From Cryptomeria japonica (taxonomy: Eukaryota > Streptophyta > Pinopsida > Cupressales > Cupressaceae), in assembly GCF_030272615.1 (NCBI RefSeq), contig NC_081414.1:49879136-49943135 (forward strand): a stretch of 64,000 bases of DNA, written 5' to 3'. Position numbers and translations under genes: made by a program. The first letter of the stretch is position 1. Every line of letters begins with the position of its first letter. Shown in pieces: positions 37,140-49,079 of this stretch. The notes below the pieces were generated by a model. That model saw only the letters and a list, made by a program, of their open reading frames with translations, searched no databases and was not told the DNA's origin.

Positions 37140-37640
37140 TTTTTGTTGCTTGGGGGTCCGCAGACCCCCCCGTACTCGCCCGTACCCTGCGTGTGTTGCA
37201 GGCGTTGTAGGTAGTATCTGCGCTGACGAACCTGCCGTGTACCGTGCCGTCGGAACCCGCGCCGACCAGTCTCACCCGCCGCTGCCGTAGAACTCCCGCC
37301 GGCTGCTCCGCACGCCACCGGCTGCTTAGCACCTCCCACCGGCCACCTCGCTCTCCCGCCGGCCGCCTTGGTTCCCGATCGCCGCCGACCCCCTTGGCTC
37401 CCGGCCTGCTGGGATATTCTTCTCCGGCAGTGCCTCCTTCCGCCGGCAGTTTTTTAACTGGCGACCCACGTCCACCATGTGGTAGGAGGCCACTGGCTCG
37501 TGGCCACCTCTGTCTGCCACGTCAGAATCCGTACGCAGTCCAGTCTGTACACCACGTCACCCGCGCCACGCAGTCTGTACAGTACGGACGCCCAGTCAGT
37601 AGGGAGGCGAAGTTTTCACGACGGTCATACGGCCGTCAAA
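37140..37640 (+). other. GC- and CpG-rich island in the copia B leader
   Basis: Within an AT-rich window this leader segment is strongly GC-rich and dense in CG (CCGCCGGC words, CGTACGG). Frames on both strands across it are open only because of base composition and show no domains. The leader continues AT/T-rich from 37640 to the gag start at 38324. Confidence 0.75.
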
Positions 37641-38323
37641 TTTAAGACAGTGAATTGCTGACGTCGGCGCCACATCAGCAATTTTTTGAATTTTTTTTGA
37701 CCCCTCTCCATTGAGCTTTTCAGTTTTGCAGTCCAACTTTGAAAGGCCATATCTTGCTCTTTTTTGCTCCTTTTTTGGTGCAATTTGTTTTGAAATGGGC
37801 TAAAATTTCGTGATCTTCGCAGTGGTGTGGTTATTTTCTGATTTTGGTGCACAGGTTTTTCGGAATTTTTGGATTCTCTCAGCTGTACTTGTCCAATCCT
37901 CAATTCTGCAACTTCAAAGGCCTCGTTTGAGCTCATACGACCTCCTTTTCAGGTGCCGTTTTTTTTGAAAGTGCATATTTTTTTGCCTACTTTCATAATC
38001 TATGATCAAATTTCAGAGATTTTGAGTGGAAATTGTACTTTCAAATATTGGTCTTATTTGGCCTATTAGGTACTTGTAAATTGCTTGGATCTTAGTTAGA
38101 TCTCTTGCATTATCAGTTTGAGTCTCTTTTGGCCTTATTGAGGCAGTTGTAAAATTGTAAATCAGAAGTCCACTTTGCCATTTTTTGCAAGTGGCCCATT
38201 GTATACGCACTACTTATAAAGTGCCCAATCATCACTTTTGGGGGGGGTTCTTTAATTGAGTGAATTTTGGGGGGTGTCTTGTGTGATTGTGCCTCTCTTT
38301 GTGCTCTTTCCATTTTTGTTGCA

Positions 38324-41300
38324 ATGAGTCCTAATAAATTTCCACCTTTAACTCCACATAATTATGCATCATGGAAAATTAAAGTATGGAGTAAATTAAT
38401 GGAAAAGGGTCTCACACATTACATAGATGGAACAATAACAGCACCACCTGATCCTAAGGTTGATCCAAATGCTCAATTAGAATGGCTCACAAAGAATTGC
38501 ATGGCTCTTGGAACTTTACGCAAGTATGTATCAGACGACCTCATTTTTCACATTGAGAAGTGTAAAACAATCAAAGAGGCTTGGGATATGTTTCAGAAAT
38601 TGTATGGTCAAGTTGATCAAATCAGAGGTTATCAGATTGACAATGAGCTCACCAACTTGGATCCCAAGAGTTTTGATACAATCCAAGATTATGTCACCAA
38701 AGCAAATGAGCTAAGAGCAAAGCTTAAAGATTGTGGAATTGACAAAAAGGATGCTCAGTTGATATTCAACTTGTTGGACAAGCTTGCACCAGAATATGCA
38801 GCATTTGTGTCTAGCTTCCAAACTCATCGTTTGACAGTGGGGAGTTCTTATGTTATGCCTTCATTTGATGCTTTCACAGAAATGTTAATATTGGAACAAT
38901 CTAAGTTGTTGAACATGGGGTTTCTCAAGTCTTCAAAGTCCAAGGCTTTGGTGGCTAATCAAGGGAATCAAGGAAGTCAAGGCAAAGAGTCCAACAAGAA
39001 GAAGAAGCACTCTAAGTCTAAGCCACACCAGGAAAAAGGACAATCATCCTCTCCATCACAAGGCGATTTTTCATCCTCTTCCAAGAAGGGGACACCACCT
39101 AAGAAGGATAAACCAACTTGTGCATATTGCAAGAAGTATGGTCATGATGAGCATCGATGCCACACAAAGCAAGTTGATGAGTTAACCAATCTTCTTAAGA
39201 AAAACAACATCAACTTGCCATCCGCCTACACAAAGAAGGATTCATCTCCTTCCTCTTCCTCATAGTCTAAGGGAAAAGGGCAAGCATTTGTGGCTACAAC
39301 AGGTTCTTCATAGCAGTGGATACTTGACTCGGGTGCCTCATATCACATGGGTTCTACGAAGGAGCAGTTTTCTTCATTGGAGCCATCTAAGGTACCTCAC
39401 ATTTACATAGGTGATGATACACAAGTAGAGGTTGAAGGGAAAGGTTCAGTTGACATGGATGATGGAACATTTGAGAATGTTCTCTATGTTCCTAACTTGT
39501 CTACCAACCTTCTCTCCATCTACCAAATCACTCACTATGGGAATGGGAAAAAGGTTGAGTTTACACCAGATTTAGTTGTGGTAAAGGAACTTGATGATGA
39601 TGCCTTGGTAGCAGTGGGACAAGTCAATGACAACTCAAGGCTTTATTCATTTTCCCACTTTGTGCCAAGTTCACCTTCTAGGGCCTTGCTTACTCATTCA
39701 AATTCAGAAAGTAAGCTATGGCATGAGCGGTTTGGTCACCTCAACTACCGCTATCTTCAGTAGCTAAGCACTAAAGACATGGTCACAGGTCTACCTCGAA
39801 TCAATTTTTCAGAGGGTGTATGTTTAGGTTGTTCCATGGGCAAGCATCCCAAAGAGAAGTTTGATAAGGGGAAAGCTTGGAGAGCTTTGGAAGTTCTTCA
39901 ACTTGTTCACAGCGATGTAGTAGGTCCATTTCCAGCACCTTCATTTAGTAAGGCCCGCTATGTTCTTACCTTCATTGATGACTACTCCCGCTTCACTTGG
40001 GTCTACTTTCTCATTCATAAGAGTGAAGTATTTGACAGATTTCAGGACTTCAAGACTCGTGTGGAGAAGCAATCAAGGAAAGTGGTCAAGATTCTTCGCA
40101 CAAATAATGGAAGGGAATATGTGAACAAAAGACTTGAGGATTTTTGTACATTTGAAGGGATTGATCTTCAGCATTCTGTAGCATATACTCCACAACATAA
40201 CGGGGTTGCAGAACGCAAGAATAGAACTCTCAAAGAAATGGCTAGCTGTATGATACATGCACATTCTCTTGATCCCGCCTTTTGGGCAGAGGCTATCAGT
40301 TGTGCCACACACATCCAGAATCGGGTTCCTCACAAAGCTTTGCAAGGTATTACTCCTTTTGAAGCTTGGGCTGGTAGGAAACCGATTGTGAGACATTTCA
40401 GAGTCTTTGGGTGTCCAGCATGGGCTCGCATACCTCTGCAGAAACGCAAGGCACTAGAACCTCAGAGTCGGCCTTGCATATTTGTTGGATATCTTGAGGG
40501 TGTTAAGGCATACAGATTGATGGATCCAGAGACACATGAGGTGTTCATTGAGAGGAGTGTTCACTTTGAGGAAAGCTCTCCTAGCTTAGCCTCTCTACCT
40601 CCTCCACCTTCCTCCATTGTGGATAGTGATGTTAGTGATTCAGATGATGAGACTCCTTCAACTCCGACTCGCAGGGTAACACCTCCACAGGGTCCACTTG
40701 AAGTTGAGGAGCCTCGTTCTCCACCTCCACCTAGACCTCGTTGGGCTCGACAGATACTTGAGTCCACGGGTTCTCTTGTTGGGGATCCTTCAGATACACG
40801 GAGAACTCGATCACAACATCAGGATCTTCCACATGCATTCATTGCTACCGCTTCTGATCCACAGACATTTAGGGAAGCATCGGGGGTTCCTGAGTGGGAC
40901 CAAGCTATGGAGGAAGAGTATAGTTCCTTGATGAGGAACAACACATGGGATCTAGTCCATCTCCCTAAGGGGAGAAAGATGGTTCGATGTAAGTGGATCT
41001 ATCAGACCAAGTTTGCAGCGGATGGTACTGTGGATAAGTATAAGGCTCGGCTTGTTGCGAAAGGTTTCTCTCAGGTTGCAGGTGTTGACTATACGGAGAC
41101 CTTTGCACCCGTAGCCAAGATGAACTCCATTCGTTTGACACTTGCTATTGCTGCAGCTCATGGTTGGGTTGTACATCAGATGGATGTGAAGAGTGCTTTT
41201 CTTCATGGTGATCTTGATGAGGAGATTTATATGGAGCAGCCATAGGGTTTCATCCAGGATACTTCCTTGGTTTGCAGACTAAGGAAATCTCTCTATGGCC

Positions 41301-42394
41301 TTAAGCAGGCCCCCAGGGCTTCGTACGCCAAGATGGATTCCTTTCTTCTCTCAGTAGGGTTCACCAGGTGTCATTCCGATCCGAATGTCTACATTTTGCG
41401 ACAGGATGACTCTCACTTGATACTTGTGCTCTATGTTGATGACTTGATCATTACAGGGAGTACTTCATCCATCATTAGCAGGGTCAAATCTGCTTTGCAT
41501 GACAGATTTGCTATGACTGACTTGGGTCTTTTGCACTACTTTCTCGGGATAGAGATTTCACAGTCACCTTCCGAGATTACACTATCGCAGCCCAAGTATG
41601 CTCTTGATCTACTTGCACGCTTTCATATGGCTGATTGTAAGCCTGCCCCGACTCCCTTTCTTTCAGGAGTCAAGCTTGAGGCTCAGTGTTCTTCTCCACC
41701 AGTTGATGCCACTTTGTATCGTCAGCTTGTGGGTAGTCTCATCTACTTGACTCATACACGCCCTGATATTTCATTTGCAGTTGGCATGGTTTCCCGCTTC
41801 ATGCAGGAACCACATGAGCTTCATTGGAAAGCCGCCAAACGCATCCTTCATTACATCCAGGGTACACATCACTATGGGATTCACTATGCAGCAGGCACAA
41901 GACTTCGCTTGGTTGGTTACACAGACTCCGATTGGGCTGGCGATCTTGATGATCGTAAGTCTATTTCTGGTTACAGTTTTCACCTTGGTTCGGGCCCCAT
42001 TTGTTGGCAGAGCAAGAAGCAACATGCTATTGCTCTCTCTTCGACTGAGGCTGAGTATCGAGGCGCTGTTAACGCAGCGACTGAGACCATTTGGCTCCAG
42101 TAGATTCTCACAGAGTTTGGATTCACCACTCCACGACCGACAGTTCTACATTGCGACAATCAGAGTGCTATTGCGATCTCGAAGAACCCGGTCCAGCACC
42201 AGCGGACCAAGCACATCGAGATTCATATGCACTATATCCGAGAGCTCATTCAGGAGCAGGTCATTGATTTGCAGTATTGTCCTACAGCAGAGCAGGTTGC
42301 TGACATATTCACCAAACCTTTCACCGAGGGTAAGTTCCAGCAATTGTGAGCTCTCTTGGGGGTGCGGGATGTGTCATTAGGAGGGGTCAGCTGA
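38324..42394 (+). pseudogene. copia B gag-pol polyprotein, 1357 codons, six stops
   Basis: One frame runs from ATG 38324 (MSPNKFPPLTPHNYASW) to about 42394 without frameshift. Stops are TAG at 39263, 39311, 39761, 41243 and 42101, and TGA at 42347, mostly where Gln or Arg is expected. Gag has the CCHC knuckle CAYCKKYGHDEHRC (about 39118-39159). Protease is WILDSGASYHM (about 39319-39350). Integrase has WHERFGH...C..C, HSDVVGP and AERKNR. RT has QMDVKSAFLHGDLDEE and the catalytic YVDD at 41432-41443. RNase H has TDSDWAGDLDDRKS and SSTEAEY. The second catalytic Asp of integrase is replaced: RTNNGREY at 40100-40123 where the family has RTDNGGE. The ATG at 38324 was preferred to one 57 bp upstream because the family N-terminus begins there. 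Confidence 0.95.
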
Positions 42395-42651
42395 CTTCTT
42401 CTTCCTCTCTTATGGGGGGGACTTTTTCCTCTTTGAGGTTTTGTCCTTCTTCTTTGAGAGTCTTGTGTAAATTCATCTCTCTTTTGGGGGGGAGTTTTTT
42501 CCCTCAGGGTTTTCTCCCTTTCTCCGTTTGTGAGAGATTGCATTGCATAGTTTTGCTTGCATTTGCATATTGTACATGGGTACCTATCATGGCCTAGTAG
42601 CCGGGACCCATCTTGCATTGTTGACTTGAGTTTTCATTCCCCTAAGTTGCA
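42395..42651 (+). other. copia B trailer
   Basis: A T/G-rich, non-coding stretch between RNase H and the polypurine tract, with TTGGGGGGGA and TTTTTTCCCTC words. Confidence 0.6.
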
Positions 42652-42663
42652 CTTAAGGGGGGG
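42652..42663 (+). other. copia B polypurine tract
   Basis: CTTAAGGGGGGG ends directly at the 3' LTR start TGTTGG. Confidence 0.85.
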
Positions 42664-43107
42664 TGTTGGTGTAAATAAATATTCATTTTGGATATTATTA
42701 CACTTAAGTTAACTTAGGATAATGCATCTCTTCGTAGTTTGGATTTGAGACACTTAGGGAAGTGTGCACATAGGGATAGAGCTTGTAGGAGAAATTCCAC
42801 CTTTTGTGGTTTTATTTTGCTGTTACACTCCACATTCGGTGGGTCATCCACCTCTTGTGGAATATTATATTATTTCTCCTACCTACCCCTAGTATTTCTT
42901 ACCTACCCTTGTTTCTCATTGAGCCACATGTCATATTTGTGTGCTCATACATCCATATGGCCTTGCCTATATAAGCAGGCATGTATTCATTGTATTGGTT
43001 AATCCAGTTGATCATTTGCATATTGATGAGAATACAGTTTGTTCTTGTCATTCTATTGTCTCTTTTTATGCTTTTCATTGTGCCCTTGATCTTGGCAAAA
43101 TCCTACA
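42664..43107 (+). repeat. copia B 3' LTR
   Basis: Same ends as the 5' LTR. Its TATA box is at 42968-42974. It lacks 4 bp (CTTA or an equivalent placement) present in the 5' LTR near 36470. It is followed by GATGG, the second target duplication. Confidence 0.96.
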
Positions 43108-43930
43108 GATGGATCTGCAGACTCTATTCCCAAGCATCCATTTTCTTACATGCTGAGAGGATGCTGGCAAGGCTCTACATAAAACCTGCAAGGCTCTTAC
43201 AAAAAATCTTGATTTTTTTAGCTAACAATTATTGTTGATATTTCAATATAAAGGCAAGTGACTAGTGGAATGTTATTTCATAGAAATTAAGACATTTTCT
43301 TTTGTTGATCTCTTCCCATAAATGGCCTATTTGTACCTATATCAATCTTTTTGCCATGATTAATAAACCAGTTGAGGATAACACGTATATTGCTAAAAAA
43401 TTGAACTTGTGCATCTTCACTCTTAAGCCATTTCCTGTCTTCAAAATCTAAGGGAGTTCAATTGCTGACAAATACAACACTCATGGTCACTTGTATTTTT
43501 GTTACTTATAACTTTTTATCTTTTACCAGTCTCCATTGCTAAAGAATACAGTTTCTAAGCTCACTGCTGTTCAATTTCAAGATGTTGATAACATTCTTCT
43601 CTGTTGTCATTTTAATGTGGAGAACGTGAACTGTTCTGACTTCCAACTACCGAGCATTATATTCATGACCAAAAGGCATAATAATTGATACTTAAAGCTT
43701 GATTACCAGATTAAATTTCATTGCAAAATTCAAAATTTGGTCATGTGTATTCTCAATGAGTTTCTGGTATGTTGATAAAAAGGAATTTTTCCATTGGCAT
43801 GCACTTTGCTTATCTTTCAGTTTTAATATGTCCAACAGATGTAAGTAATTTTATTTCTCATGTTACTTTTTAGCCCAGGAATGCCAAACCTTGGTAATAT
43901 TACTGAGATACAATGGTGCATGCATTATAG
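43108..43930 (+). other. host intron 1, last part
   Basis: AT-rich intron sequence ending CATGCATTATAG, a normal 3' splice site, before exon 2. T-rich stretches precede it. Confidence 0.6.
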
Positions 43931-44344
43931 GAACCTGTAATAAAGCCAGTATGGAGTACATTTGTAAGCAGTGTCAGTGGCAGTTGGAAGGGTGTTGGAG
44001 CAGTATTTTCTCCAGTGACTGCTGAAATGGAGCCTATTTCATTGGGAGAAAGAAATGAATATCTCTATGATTGCTATATTCTCTCCAAAGTTGAAGCAGT
44101 TAGTTCCCCTTCTCAGGAAAGCAAACAGATAATTCACAGAAAAACAAATTGGGTTGTTATGAATCCCTTTGGAGAACAAGGGCAACGAGAGGTCACCATC
44201 CAAGATGATCAAAGAGGGAAAACATTCACACCTAGTATTGAAGAGAAGCAGAATTTGCCTTTATATGAAACAACAGTTCTGCCCTCAAGCGATGTTATGG
44301 AGGAGGAATTTATGCACCTGGAGCCAGGTCTTGTTTTTTTTGAG
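43931..44344 (+). CDS. exon 2 of the plastid-targeted protein of unknown function
   Basis: After the AG at 43929-43930 the frame reads EPVIKPVWSTFVSSVSGSW, then KGVGAVFSPVTAEMEP, NEYLYDCY and KTNWVVMNPFGE, with VMEEEFMHLEPGLVFFE at the end. It continues the exon 1 frame exactly (phase 0 to phase 0) for 138 codons. The GSW-type start and acidic, well-ordered composition suggest a globular domain. The end is placed at GAG/GTTGAT (44344); an alternative donor lies at GCCAG/GTCTTG near 44327. Further exons were not found and probably lie beyond large introns. The function is unknown to me. Confidence 0.7.
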
Positions 44345-46173
44345 GTTGATTCTCTTTGCACACATCTAATTTTTTTCTAGATTTTTTTTCTGGCTTTATG
44401 TATTTAGGTTTTTTAATGCATTATTTGAGGAATATAAACATTTACTCCCTGGCTAATGGGGAAGACTACCATACTTACAAAGTATCATAAGAGATTTTTT
44501 ACCATGGTTATGCATTTAGATATCTTCTTCAATCATTACATGGCTTACACGTCTCTTTTGCAAATAATTTAAAATTTTAAACAAGGGGTTGGAATTTCAC
44601 TATAATCTTTCTTCAAGGATATTCAAACATTATCACTTTACTAATTTACCATAGATTTACTAATGAACATCTATAGATTTACTAGCGAACATCGCTTAAT
44701 TTGTAGTATGTTATAACAGTATTTATTCTTTATTATTGGCTGTGTTTCACCATTCTATCTACTAACAGCCATCTTGTCCTATCCTTTAGCACATCATCGT
44801 TTCATTTCCATCTGCATATATATTTTTCATTTTTCTTTAAATATTTAGCTTGCAAATGATACAAAGTTGCATTATCACATGAACTCTGGGACTGATTTTT
44901 TCTCACATCTTTCATTGTTGTCACTTGATAACTTTCACCTGCACCATTCCTGGTTACCTTACACTTTACAGATTGCAATATAATTTATTATTATCAGTTT
45001 GACATATCACAATTCACTTCTCTATTACTTGATAGTGTTATAAGTTTATAACGTAGATAAGCTATATAGTTGAACAATGCAGGGCCTTGAGCTGGAATTT
45101 TATGAAAGTAAATGGTTGGAGAGCAAAGGAAAGTGTTTGCTTTATGTTATTATATTGTTCCTTCATCCCTTTAAATCAAATGATATTGGGGGTCTCTGCA
45201 GAGGATGTATAAAAGTTAAGTTTTGAACATTTCTAACCATCATTATGTGCTGTCATCTGTCATAAATCCAACCTCTCCCATGTTTGAAGCTTCTCTCTGC
45301 TAGAGTCAGCAAACTTGAAATCAGAGCTTACAAAATAGATTATATGTATTTACATCTGTGTAAGGTACAGTTAAAGGTCATTTTATAGGTCGCATATTTG
45401 CTAGCATGCCACTTGGATGTATGAGTTCCTCCTTGTGGGAAGCAAGGGGAGCTTTTTCACGTTATTTCATGGATATTTGTGCCCACACCTACAAATATCC
45501 GTAAAATGAACTTCAAATTTTGTTTCCTTGGTGCTAAACCTAATGTTCAAGTTCAGGGATAAGGTGGACCTTGTGATCTATCTTACATGTATGCAATGTG
45601 AAATTCACCCTGATAGTTGAGCAACTCAGTATTGAGTCTTGATAGCCATATCAAACAATTTGTTGAAACTTGCAGCTGACCGAAAGAGTTCACTCAGCTT
45701 GCCAACTTGCCTTTAAGCTTGGTCTTACTTTTGATAGACTACCCCAATTGTTCAAAGTTCCCAAGTTGAGAGATTTTAGAAGTATATGCCATAGACTACA
45801 ATTTGTAGAAAAGGCTTAAGCTTTTAGATACTTATTTATAGGGGAAAACATGTCATAAGAATGTGGTTTGTTTATAAAATTCAGGATGAAGCTTTCACCT
45901 CATGTAATCTATAATGAATCCATTGCTCCATTATATAGGGTCACACTGTGGCACCTTAACACTGTAATAACCCTCCCTGGGTCATTACCTGAGATTTTAA
46001 AAACAAAAAATAGTACCACATGCAACCCTTACTAATTTGTAACATCAACATTCATTAACACAAATACACTAACATCATTGTTATTCTCAATCATAAAGGG
46101 CTACATGCTCTTTTTTTTAATATTATGACTTTAAGATTAATGATTAAGCCATGCAAATCATTATAATACAACC
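44345..46173 (+). other. probable host intron 2, no exon recognised
   Basis: AT-rich DNA without transposon signature. A 47-codon open stretch near 45674-45818 after an AG could be an exon but has no homology I can name. Confidence 0.4.
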
Positions 46174-47100
46174 TGTTGATGTGTTTTTTATGACACCTCA
46201 AACATAGAATAAAATAATAAGTATTCTATCCTCTCTTGAACATGGAAACCTTATATGCTAAAAATGTGATAAAATAAGATAACCCCAAGGTTTCTTTAGT
46301 CAGGTCTTGACAATGCAATGGATAGAGCATAATGATGTGATATGCTGGTATCACAATAGGACTTACATTTATGAATCATAGCTGGAACTTGGAAACCAAC
46401 TAACTTACTCAAACAAAGAAATATCAAAAGGGGAAAGGGTTTAGAGAATCTATGCTAATCCTAAGGACAATGATAATAATTATTAATGATTGATGCTTTG
46501 ATAGATGGATTCCATAATCAAACCTTTCTTCGCCATGAGGAAACAAGTGCACAAAACTGATGCAATCTCCAAAGGAAACAAAGGATTTTCATATTGTAAA
46601 TACCCAATGCTGGTGCAATCCAAATGAACATCCACAATCGAACTAGTGCTAAATTAGGTTTAGACTAACCATACTCTGGTATTTGCCATCAACAAATTCC
46701 AAATGGTATGAACCAGAATTCCATGAAATATCATCACATTTCTCCATTACAATCAATGAATTTAAACCAACTTTGAAGAAGTAGAAACCATGCAACATGT
46801 AGAAACAACACATAAAGATCCACCATATCTACAATGAAAATAATATGTTTATTCTAACATAGCCTTGGAAACAATCTTTGTCTTCTCCTACTCTTCTTGC
46901 TAACTATCAACTATTCTTTGATTATTAACTATTAACCTTTACAAATGTAAAGGCCAAGCCTCATATACACTTTGAATTACAAAGAAGGGCCAGGATTGAT
47001 TTGGAATCAATGGCCAAGATTTATCAATAAAACCCTAATTAGGGTTAGTTACAACTAACTCCTCATTGACCAACGAGTTCATTACATATTTACTAAGTTG
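46174..47100 (-). repeat. LTR-like repeat related to 62797-63878, truncated
   Basis: It shares with 62797-63878 the start TGTTGATGTG, the words TATCTTATCCTCTCTTGAA (here TATTCTATCCTCTCTTGAA), a GGCCAGGAT...ATCAATGGC block and AAACCCTAATTAGGGTTNGTTACAA. Homology ends near 47098 before the expected CACATCA end. A TA repeat follows at 47197-47221. Confidence 0.65.
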
Positions 47101-47920
47101 CCAGTTCGGGTTCAGGCACTGGTTTGAGTTCGAGAACCCGGTTTGCCAGTTCGGCAAAATTTTGAAAAGGGGTTTGGGTTCATTTTGAGTTTGTGTATAT
47201 ATATATATATTTATATATATAATTTTATGCAGCCTAGAAGCATGAATTAAGATTAGAATGTCACATAGCATGACATAAACAACAAAACCACCATAGCATT
47301 GTATACATCAAGTTCAATATCAAAATAATAATATCGAGTTCTCATACAATAATCTGATTTAGGCAAGTAAATGCAAATGATGTTCTCATATAATTGAAGA
47401 AGATGCATGGCATGTTCTGATCGATAGCAATTTATCAGTTATTTATATATTATCATCTTAGGCATCTGCTAGCATGCCAATGCAATTGATCATGAAGTAT
47501 GAGTTTGCTTGAGTTTGGGCTCTTGGCGAACATTGAGTTTCTTATTCAAGCTTGATAGAATGCACTATTTGACCTTTTGCGATTTGAATGCCTAGTTGCA
47601 ACTGTACAAAATGGAACCAAGTTTTGGGGAAAAGTTGTTGCAACAAATTTAAGAATGACTGCATAGTTGAAATATGATGACATGTTGGAAACCTTGTGCA
47701 GAAAGATTGGAACAAACGTCAACTGCTTGGATGATCTAAGCAGGATCATTGGGTATAAATACGAGTTCCTTGTACAAAGTGACACTAGATTTTATTTTGC
47801 TAAAATTGACCATAGGTGCCCTCTAATCTCTTATGTTTTCTGGTGTCAAGCTCCTAGTCTAAGTCTAGTTTTTTGTGTCTTCTCTATTTGCAAATACTAA
47901 AATCTAAAGACACTACTTTC
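47101..47920. other. AT-rich DNA, no gene seen
   Basis: No recognised coding or RNA feature. The short frames around 47546-47900 overlap each other on both strands and lack known domains. Confidence 0.45.
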
Positions 47921-48020
47921 AAACATCCGAAGACAGTGCTTGCAATTGCTTGCAATTTTGCAAACATCTGAAGATCTTGCTTGCAATTTTGCAAACATCT
48001 GAAGACACTGCTTGCAAACA
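47921..48020. repeat. short tandem repeat, about 35-bp unit
   Basis: About three copies of a unit containing GCTTGCAATTTTGCAAACAT and CTGAAGA. Confidence 0.8.
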
Positions 48021-48269
48021 GAAATCCTCTCCATGATCCTGTTGTGACCTTTCGCACATTGCCCATTGCAAATGGGGACCCTCATTTTTTTTTTCTGCTT
48101 CCTAGGATAGTTGATGGGTCTTTTAGATATTAGCCTTTTACTTGTAAGACTGGAGCTGATCAAGTCAAGTCTCTCTCTTTAGGATGAAGTGAGGTGCAAC
48201 ACCTCCTCTGCCCTACAAACCCTCTGATTTGTCTTTCCCAGTGCAACCAGTGGATGCCCAAGCCCGTTC

Positions 48270-49040
48270 GCTTCCCTTCCACTTCTTTCCTTCCACATCT
48301 CTATGCCTTCACCACATTCTCTTATTCCTCCATCTCCCCTTTCATTTTCATTTCCTCTCACTTATCCATCTTTCCTTCTTACCATTCTATTCTAACATTC
48401 ACTCCCATCCCCTTTCACTACTTGTCATCACCACCTAACATCCATCTCCCTTCTCCCTTCCTTCCATCTTTTCTTCCATATTCCTCATACCTTCATCCGT
48501 CATATCCCTTATGCCTCCCTCTCCACCTCACCTTCCTAACATTTCATCCCTATACCCTTACATCTCACCCCACTTCCTACCTTTCCACCTCCATCCTAAC
48601 CCACACCTACTTCCTACCTTCCACTCCCATCTCTTTCTATTTCCTAACCTCCCTTCCCTAAACTTCATACCCTTCATTCCCTACACTTTCTAATCTATAT
48701 CTCACATCTCTTAACCTACCCATCCACACTTCATACCCTTTACCCCTTTAGCCCCCTAAGCTTACCTATCCCAACCCACCTTCCTTCCCTTAACCTAACC
48801 CCATCCCATCCTAGTCTACACCCCTTACCCTTTCACTACCCCTTATACCTCCCACATCCTAAATCTACCTTACCCCACGGTATGTCCTACCCTTTCCTAC
48901 ATCCCCCACATCCATATCCCTTATGTCTCCCTTTCCCCAATTTCCTCTACTTCCCTTCCTTTGGCACCTTTCCTTACCACTCTTCACTTCCACATCCCAA
49001 AACACCTCACATTCCTCTCCCTCTCTACCATGTCATTGCT
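48270..49040. repeat. long polypyrimidine-rich tract
   Basis: For about 770 bp the plus strand is mostly C and T with scattered A and very little G, in irregular words such as CCTTCC, CATCTC and CCTAACC. The frames across it are Ser/Pro/Phe-rich by composition and not genes. Confidence 0.85.
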
Positions 49041-49079
49041 TGGGCCCCACTAAACTCTAAGATGGAAGAAAAGTTTTAA

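Larger units (their letters stand above)
36425..43107 (+). mobile_element. complete Ty1/copia retrotransposon (copia B) in intron 1
   Basis: A 6683-bp element has LTRs of 448 and 444 bp with TGTTGG...CTACA ends, a primer site, a polypurine tract and a perfect GATGG target duplication (36420-36424 and 43108-43112). Gag, protease, integrase, RT and RNase H follow in copia order in one frame. It lies in the same direction as the host gene, inside its first intron. By eye the LTRs differ at about six bases and by one 4-bp indel, so the insertion is moderately young. The frame has six stops and an integrase active-site change, so it cannot move by itself. Confidence 0.96.

Noticed and set aside
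37244-37645. Pro/Arg-rich plus-strand frame in the copia B leader
   Set aside because: It is open by GC composition only, has no domain, and overlapping minus-strand frames are equally open.
45674-45818. Possible third exon of the host gene
   Set aside because: It has an AG before it and an open frame, but ends in a stop without a donor and has no recognisable similarity.
48194-48693. Ser/Pro/Phe-rich frame of 155 codons
   Set aside because: It is a translation of a polypyrimidine tract, with overlapping frames open too.
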